A DNA stretch of 16,298 nt from a bacterium. Its GTDB lineage: Bacteria > Desulfobacterota > GWC2-55-46. Location of the stretch: positions 1 through 16,298 of the forward strand of contig SCQA01000067.1 in the NCBI GenBank assembly GCA_004298725.1, written 5' to 3'. This document shows, one piece after another, positions 12,345 to 16,298 of the stretch. The translations under genes and the position numbers were made by a program. The notes under the pieces are model-generated. The model searched no databases, was not told the origin of the DNA, and worked only from the letters and a program-made list of their open reading frames with translations. Position 1 is the first letter of the stretch, and the number at the start of each line of letters is the position of its first letter.

Positions 12345-13031
12345 GTGCTGGTGACACTACTTAACTTCACGCCTGAGCCTGAAAAGACCATTGCATTGGC
12401 CGCAAGGCTTTGTTATTCAGACTCAGCCGTAGCGGAGCTTGAAACAAAGGTTAAAGGCATTAACATAGAGAGGTTCCTGTCGAAGATTCTAAAGATGGGG
12501 CACCTCTCTGTTTTAGAGCACGCGTCTTTTACCTTCGGCATAGAAGGGGTTTCAAGGGCGCTTACGCATCAGCTTGTCCGCCACAGGCTTGCCTCGTATT
12601 CACAACAGAGCCAGCGCTACGTTACATTCGACGCGCTTGAATACGTTATTCCGTCTTCCATAGCAAGCGATCTTTCAAGAAAAAAGCGTTTTGACGGCGT
12701 TGTCAGGCGCATACGCGCTCTTTACAAAGAGCTTGTTGACGAAGGCGTGCCGGCGGAAGACGCGCGCTACATATTGCCTAACGCCGCCGCCTCGAAGATA
12801 ATCGTCACCATGAACGCGCGCGAGCTCACCCATTTTTTCATGCTCAGATGCTGTGAGAGGGCGCAATGGGAAATACGCGAGATGGCCTCTATGATGCTTG
12901 CCCTTGCAAAGGCAAAAGCGCCTTTTATATTCAAAAGCTCCGGTCCGGCCTGCGTCCGTGGCGGTTGCAGTGAAGGCGAAATGACGTGCGGCAGGCCTAA
13001 GGAAATTAGGGAAAAATTCAAGTCGCTTTAA
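12345..13031 (+). CDS. thyX: Flavin-dependent thymidylate synthase
   Basis: A 228-residue ThyX. It has the defining RHR-x7-S motif (R79-H80-R81 and S89, in RHRLASYSQQS), with QLV before and RYV after it. RYILPNA (141-147) and the helix carrying NARELTHFFMLR (157-168) supply substrate- and folate-binding residues. It converts dUMP to dTMP using methylenetetrahydrofolate, with NADPH-reduced FAD, as a tetramer. Three cysteines (203, 208, 215) end the chain, as in many ThyX proteins. The start is GTG at 12345, seven bases after GGAG. No thyA is seen here, so this may be the only thymidylate synthase. It lies between rpmE and prfA in the same orientation. Confidence 0.97.
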   Translation: MLVTLLNFTPEPEKTIALAARLCYSDSAVAELETKVKGINIERFLSKILKMGHLSVLEHASFTFGIEGVSRALTHQLVRHRLASYSQQSQRYVTFDALEYVIPSSIASDLSRKKRFDGVVRRIRALYKELVDEGVPAEDARYILPNAAASKIIVTMNARELTHFFMLRCCERAQWEIREMASMMLALAKAKAPFIFKSSGPACVRGGCSEGEMTCGRPKEIREKFKSL

Positions 13032-13081
13032 GCCGTCTTTCCGGTTTATTAACCGCATAAGCCGCGCTCCAATTACCTCCT

Positions 13082-14176
13082 ATGATTCTTGACAGACTTT
13101 CAAACGTAGAAAAGCGATACGCCGAGCTTTCAGTCCTTTTGTCCGACCCGGGCACTTTGGCTGATCAAGCCCTTTACCAGAAGTACGCCAAGGAACATGC
13201 CGCTATTAGCGGCATGATTGAAGCGTACAGGGAATACAGGGGCGTGGAGGCTGAGTTCGCCGAGTACAGGCTTGCGCTTGAAGGCAAGGACGAAGACCTC
13301 CGCGAGCTTGCGAAGGCGGAACTGCCACTTCTTCAAAAGAAGATGGACGATCTGCTTGCGAAACTTAAAATAATGCTTCTGCCTAAAGATCCTAACGATG
13401 ACAAAAACATTATCATAGAAATAAGGGCCGGAGCCGGCGGAGATGAATCCGCCCTTTTCGCGGCGGAGCTTTTCAGGATGTATTCCCGCTACGCCGAGCT
13501 TAACAGATGGAAGGTGGAAGTATTAAGTTCAAGCCCCACCGGTCTTAACGGCTTGAAGGAAATAATTGCCAGCATAGAGGGAAAAGGCGCTTACTCCAAG
13601 CTGAAATTTGAAAGCGGCGTTCACAGGGTGCAGAGGGTTCCCGAGACCGAGGCCTCCGGCAGAAGGCATACCTCTACCGTTACCGTAGCCGTAATGCCTG
13701 AAGCCGATGAAGTGGAGGTTGACGTCCGCATGGACGACATACGGGTTGATACTTACCGCTCCGGCGGGCACGGCGGGCAGAACGTGAATAAGGTGGAAAC
13801 CGCCGTTAGAATGACGCACATACCCACAGGCGTGGTAGTGGCCTGTCAGGAGGAGAAGAGCCAGCATAAAAACCGCGCCAAGGCTTTTAAGGTGCTTATA
13901 TCTCGCATACTCGACATGAAGGTTCAAGAGCAACAGAAAAAAATAGCGCTTGACCGGAAAACTCAGGTAGGCACCGGCGACAGGAGCGAGAAGATACGCA
14001 CTTACAACTATCCGCAAAACCGTGTTACCGACCACAGAATAGGACTTACTCTGTACAGGTTGAATGAAATTCTTGAGGGCGACCTTGCCGAACTTGTTGA
14101 CAATATAATAGCCTACTACCAGACGGAAGCCCTTAAAAGCTCCGATGACGCCGGCATAATAGCCGCAGGGGCTTAA
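13082..14176 (+). CDS. prfA: Peptide chain release factor 1
   Basis: A 364-residue class I release factor. The stop-codon recognition tripeptide is PET (187-189, in HRVQRVPETE), the PxT form of RF1, which reads UAA and UAG, and not the SPF of RF2. The catalytic GGQ is at 231-233, followed by NVNKVETAVRMTHIPTG. The base before it is SGGH, where most RF1 proteins have SGAGGQ. The N-terminal helical domain (1-100) is complete, and AGAGGDES (116-123) is conserved. No Shine-Dalgarno sequence precedes the ATG. Instead CCTCC stands directly before it. murA follows 13 bases later, so prmC, which usually lies next to prfA and methylates its GGQ, is elsewhere or missing. Confidence 0.96.
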   Translation: MILDRLSNVEKRYAELSVLLSDPGTLADQALYQKYAKEHAAISGMIEAYREYRGVEAEFAEYRLALEGKDEDLRELAKAELPLLQKKMDDLLAKLKIMLLPKDPNDDKNIIIEIRAGAGGDESALFAAELFRMYSRYAELNRWKVEVLSSSPTGLNGLKEIIASIEGKGAYSKLKFESGVHRVQRVPETEASGRRHTSTVTVAVMPEADEVEVDVRMDDIRVDTYRSGGHGGQNVNKVETAVRMTHIPTGVVVACQEEKSQHKNRAKAFKVLISRILDMKVQEQQKKIALDRKTQVGTGDRSEKIRTYNYPQNRVTDHRIGLTLYRLNEILEGDLAELVDNIIAYYQTEALKSSDDAGIIAAGA

Positions 14177-14189
14177 GAGGGATGTTTTA

Positions 14190-15449
14190 ATGGATAAAAT
14201 CGTAATAGAAGGCGGGGCCCGGCTCTCCGGCGAAGTGCGTACCGGTGGTTCCAAAAACGCCATTCTTCCGCTTATGGCGTCGTCTCTTTTGGTTGACGGT
14301 TGCATGACTATAACTAATGTCCCGCGCCTGCGCGACATCGACACCTTCAATGCACTTCTAAGGCACCTTGGCGCGGACGTGTCCGCCGATTACAAGGCAG
14401 GCGTATTAAAGATAAAGACTTCGGCTATTAACGGCACGGAGGCGCCGTATAATCTTGTCAAAACCATGCGCGCGTCAATTCTCGTTCTTGGCCCTCTTGT
14501 TACGCGCTTTAAAAAGGCGAGGGTGTCGCTTCCAGGCGGTTGCGCCATAGGGGCGCGCCCTGTTGATTTGCATTTGAAGGGCCTTATAAAGATGGGCGCG
14601 AGCGTGTCGGTCGAGCACGGCTACGTTAACGTGACGGCCGAGAGGCTAAAAGGCGCAAACATATACCTTGACATACCAAGCGTTACCGGCACTGAAAACT
14701 TAATGCTTGCGGCCGTGTACGCCGATGGCAAAACCGTCATAGAAAACGCCGCGCTTGAGCCGGAAGTAACCTGCCTTGCCGAGGCGCTTGTTAAAATGGG
14801 CGCGCTCATACGCGGCATAGGCACTGACACGCTTACAATTGAAGGCGTCAGTGAATTAAAACCGATTGAAATAAAGGCTATTCCTGATAGAATCGAAGCC
14901 GGAACCTTCATGGCCGCGGTCGCAATGACAAGGGGCAACGTACTTATTAAAGACTGCCCCCTTGAGCACCTTGACGCTCTTTCAAGCAAACTGCGCGAGG
15001 CAGGCGCGGAGATACGCTCTGAAGATGGCGGGGTAAGGGTTATAGGCAATTGGCCTATTGACAGCGTTGACATAAAGACGGCGGCGTACCCGGGTTTTCC
15101 TACGGATATGCAGGCGCAGATTATGGCCATGATGACAATCGCAAAGGGTTTGTCGGTTGTTAAAGAGACGGTATTTGAAAACAGGTTTATGCACGTAAGC
15201 GAGTTAAAGCGCATGGGAGCGGATATCTCAATTGACGGCAGAACCGCCGTGGTAAGAGGCGTAAAAGGCCTTTCCGGCGCGCCGCTTATGGCCACTGATT
15301 TGCGCGCGAGCGCGTCGCTTATACTTGCGGGTATGGTTGCCGAAGGCAAAACAGAAGTATCGAGGATATACCATCTTGACAGAGGGTACGAGCGCATAGA
15401 GGAAAAACTTAAAAAACTTGGCGCTAACATAGAGAGGATAAAAGAGTGA
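14190..15449 (+). CDS. murA: UDP-N-acetylglucosamine 1-carboxyvinyltransferase
   Basis: A 419-residue MurA, the standard length. It starts with the EPSP-synthase-type fold, and the substrate residues K22-N23 lie in GGSKNAILPLMA (19-30). The active-site loop is LPGGCAIGARPVDLHLKG (114-131), with Cys118 equivalent to E. coli Cys115, the residue attacked by fosfomycin. It transfers enolpyruvate from PEP to UDP-GlcNAc, the first committed step of peptidoglycan synthesis in the cytoplasm. GAGGG at 14179-14183 precedes the ATG. hisG starts at a GTG that overlaps the murA stop by four bases. Cys (not Asp) at the active site predicts fosfomycin-sensitive chemistry. Confidence 0.97.
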   Translation: MDKIVIEGGARLSGEVRTGGSKNAILPLMASSLLVDGCMTITNVPRLRDIDTFNALLRHLGADVSADYKAGVLKIKTSAINGTEAPYNLVKTMRASILVLGPLVTRFKKARVSLPGGCAIGARPVDLHLKGLIKMGASVSVEHGYVNVTAERLKGANIYLDIPSVTGTENLMLAAVYADGKTVIENAALEPEVTCLAEALVKMGALIRGIGTDTLTIEGVSELKPIEIKAIPDRIEAGTFMAAVAMTRGNVLIKDCPLEHLDALSSKLREAGAEIRSEDGGVRVIGNWPIDSVDIKTAAYPGFPTDMQAQIMAMMTIAKGLSVVKETVFENRFMHVSELKRMGADISIDGRTAVVRGVKGLSGAPLMATDLRASASLILAGMVAEGKTEVSRIYHLDRGYERIEEKLKKLGANIERIKE

Positions 15450-16129
15450 GCGACGCTCGCGTAAAAAAGTCTCAGGGGTTAGACGTGCTAACCATAGCCA
15501 TGCCAAAGGGCAGAATATTAAGAGAGGCCGTTGACCTTTTTAAGGCCGCCGGAGTGGACTTCAGCGCGCTTTTGCACGACGACAGAAGGCTGATATTTGA
15601 AAATCCGGAAGAAGGCCTGCGCTTTATGGTAATAAGAAGCCAGGACGTGCCGACTTACGTTGAATACGGCGCGGCCGACCTCGGAGTGGCTGGAAAAGAC
15701 GTGCTTGTAGAGCAGGCAAGGGACTTGTACGAGCCGCTTGACCTCGGCATAGGCGTATGCAGAATGATGGTTGCCGAGCCGAAAGAACTTAAAAAAGACG
15801 ATAACCCGGGTAGATGGACATGCATAAGGGTGGCAACCAAATACCCGAACATCACGCAAAGGCATTTTCTTGAAAAAGGCATACAGGTTGAAATAATCAA
15901 GTTATACGGTTCAATAGAGCTTGCACCGCTTCTCGGCCTTTCAGAGAGGATAATCGACCTTGTGCAGACAGGCGAAACCTTGAGAAAGAACGGCCTTGTG
16001 GAGGTAGAAGACGTAATGAACATAACCTCAAGGCTCGTATGCAACAGAGCAAGTCTCAAAACAAAGCCGAAAAGGGTCAAAGACCTTGTTGACAGGCTTT
16101 CAAGAGCTGTGGCAGGCAGGGCAAAGTAA
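15446..16129 (+). CDS. hisG: ATP phosphoribosyltransferase, short form
   Basis: A 227-residue HisG beginning LTIAMPKGRILREAVDLF after a variable 14-residue head. It has the segments ADLGVAGKDVL and IDLVQTGETLR, which are typical of the ATP- and PRPP-binding domains. It catalyses the first step of histidine synthesis. The length fits the short HisG_S class, which lacks the C-terminal histidine-binding domain and needs HisZ for activity and feedback. hisZ is not in the window. GTG overlaps the murA stop (GTGA), so translation is coupled. The start of hisD follows seven bases later. Confidence 0.95.
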   Translation: MSDARVKKSQGLDVLTIAMPKGRILREAVDLFKAAGVDFSALLHDDRRLIFENPEEGLRFMVIRSQDVPTYVEYGAADLGVAGKDVLVEQARDLYEPLDLGIGVCRMMVAEPKELKKDDNPGRWTCIRVATKYPNITQRHFLEKGIQVEIIKLYGSIELAPLLGLSERIIDLVQTGETLRKNGLVEVEDVMNITSRLVCNRASLKTKPKRVKDLVDRLSRAVAGRAK

Positions 16130-16135
16130 TTTTTC

Positions 16136-16298
16136 ATGAAAATAATACGTTCAAAAGATAAAGAGTTTGCGGATTTTCTGGCGCTTCTTGACAAAAGAAA
16201 TTGCGATGGCGCGTCTCCGGTTGAGCAGGCTGTCAGGGAGATTATTGACAACGTAAGAAAGGGTGGCGACAAGGTTCTGTCATCATATACTTTAAAGA
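16136..16298 (+). CDS. hisD: Histidinol dehydrogenase, N-terminal fragment (runs off the window)
   Basis: 54 codons are visible. FLALLDKR, VEQAVREIIDNVRKGGDKVLSSYT and the surrounding spacing match the N-terminal helical region of HisD (usual pattern: V..IV..VR..GD.AL..YT). The enzyme makes histidine from histidinol with NAD, using zinc. The catalytic residues lie beyond the window. hisG-hisD order in an operon is common. Only short A/T-rich sequence precedes the ATG, so the ribosome-binding site is weak and coupling to hisG is likely. The call rests on this short N-terminus plus gene order. Confidence 0.85.
   Translation, partial: MKIIRSKDKEFADFLALLDKRNCDGASPVEQAVREIIDNVRKGGDKVLSSYTLK

Noticed and set aside
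13529..14350. 273-residue minus-strand frame across prfA/murA
   Set aside because: Antisense shadow of two certain genes, with no motif of its own.
14621..15430. 269-residue minus-strand frame inside murA
   Set aside because: Shadow of murA; Ser/Pro-rich composition produced by the codon bias of the real gene.

Overview
The window carries about 20 chromosomal genes from a Gram-negative bacterium. The best guess is a deltaproteobacterial or Nitrospirota-like lineage that handles oxygen as a stress. The reasons are a lipoprotein with a BamE/SmpA-like domain, a Tat export pair, an anaerobe-style set of ferritin-like, rubredoxin and thiol peroxidase proteins, flavin-dependent ThyX, and the gene order rpmE-thyX-prfA-murA-hisG-hisD. 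This placement is inferred from gene content, with no marker-gene comparison, and a genus cannot be named. No tRNA, rRNA, CRISPR array, transposase, phage or toxin-antitoxin gene was seen.

Layout. (1) 2-3537, plus strand: the end of a bacterioferritin-like gene, a 38-residue rubredoxin, a MidA/NDUFAF7-family methyltransferase, a 57-residue four-cysteine protein, a rubrerythrin-like ferritin and a geranylgeranyl-reductase-family flavoprotein. The first five lie in one reading frame, and only a stop plus one codon separates the ferritin from its rubredoxin. (2) 3538-4965: mostly non-coding, AT-rich DNA with a candidate structured RNA (3599-3703) around a stand-alone receiver protein. (3) 4966-6516: a receiver-GAF-HD-GYP protein, a likely c-di-GMP phosphodiesterase. 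(4) 6517-8066: a convergent gap with a REP-like palindrome and a possible gene remnant, then divergent tpx and a universal stress protein, with operator-like palindromes between them. (5) 8245-9305: the tatA/B-like and tatC pair, followed at a distance by a 22-bp perfect-arm bidirectional terminator. (6) 9773-11844: a VanZ-like membrane protein, then, on the minus strand, a small lipoprotein and a GAF-GGDEF diguanylate cyclase. (7) 12082-16298: rpmE, thyX, prfA, murA, hisG and the start of hisD, a compact housekeeping operon. An rpmE leader hairpin and a hairpin covering the thyX ribosome-binding site are visible.

How the genes fit together: region 1 and tpx look like handling of oxygen, peroxide and iron. 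The HD-GYP and GGDEF proteins would degrade and make cyclic di-GMP under GAF or phosphorelay control. Region 7 joins translation (bL31, RF1), dTMP synthesis, peptidoglycan precursor synthesis and histidine synthesis. I found no clear new defence or biosynthetic system. The points most worth a second look are the ferritin/rubredoxin in-frame stop, the 3599-3703 RNA candidate, the 9490-9536 hairpin, the rpmE and thyX leader hairpins and the possible leaderless GGDEF gene.
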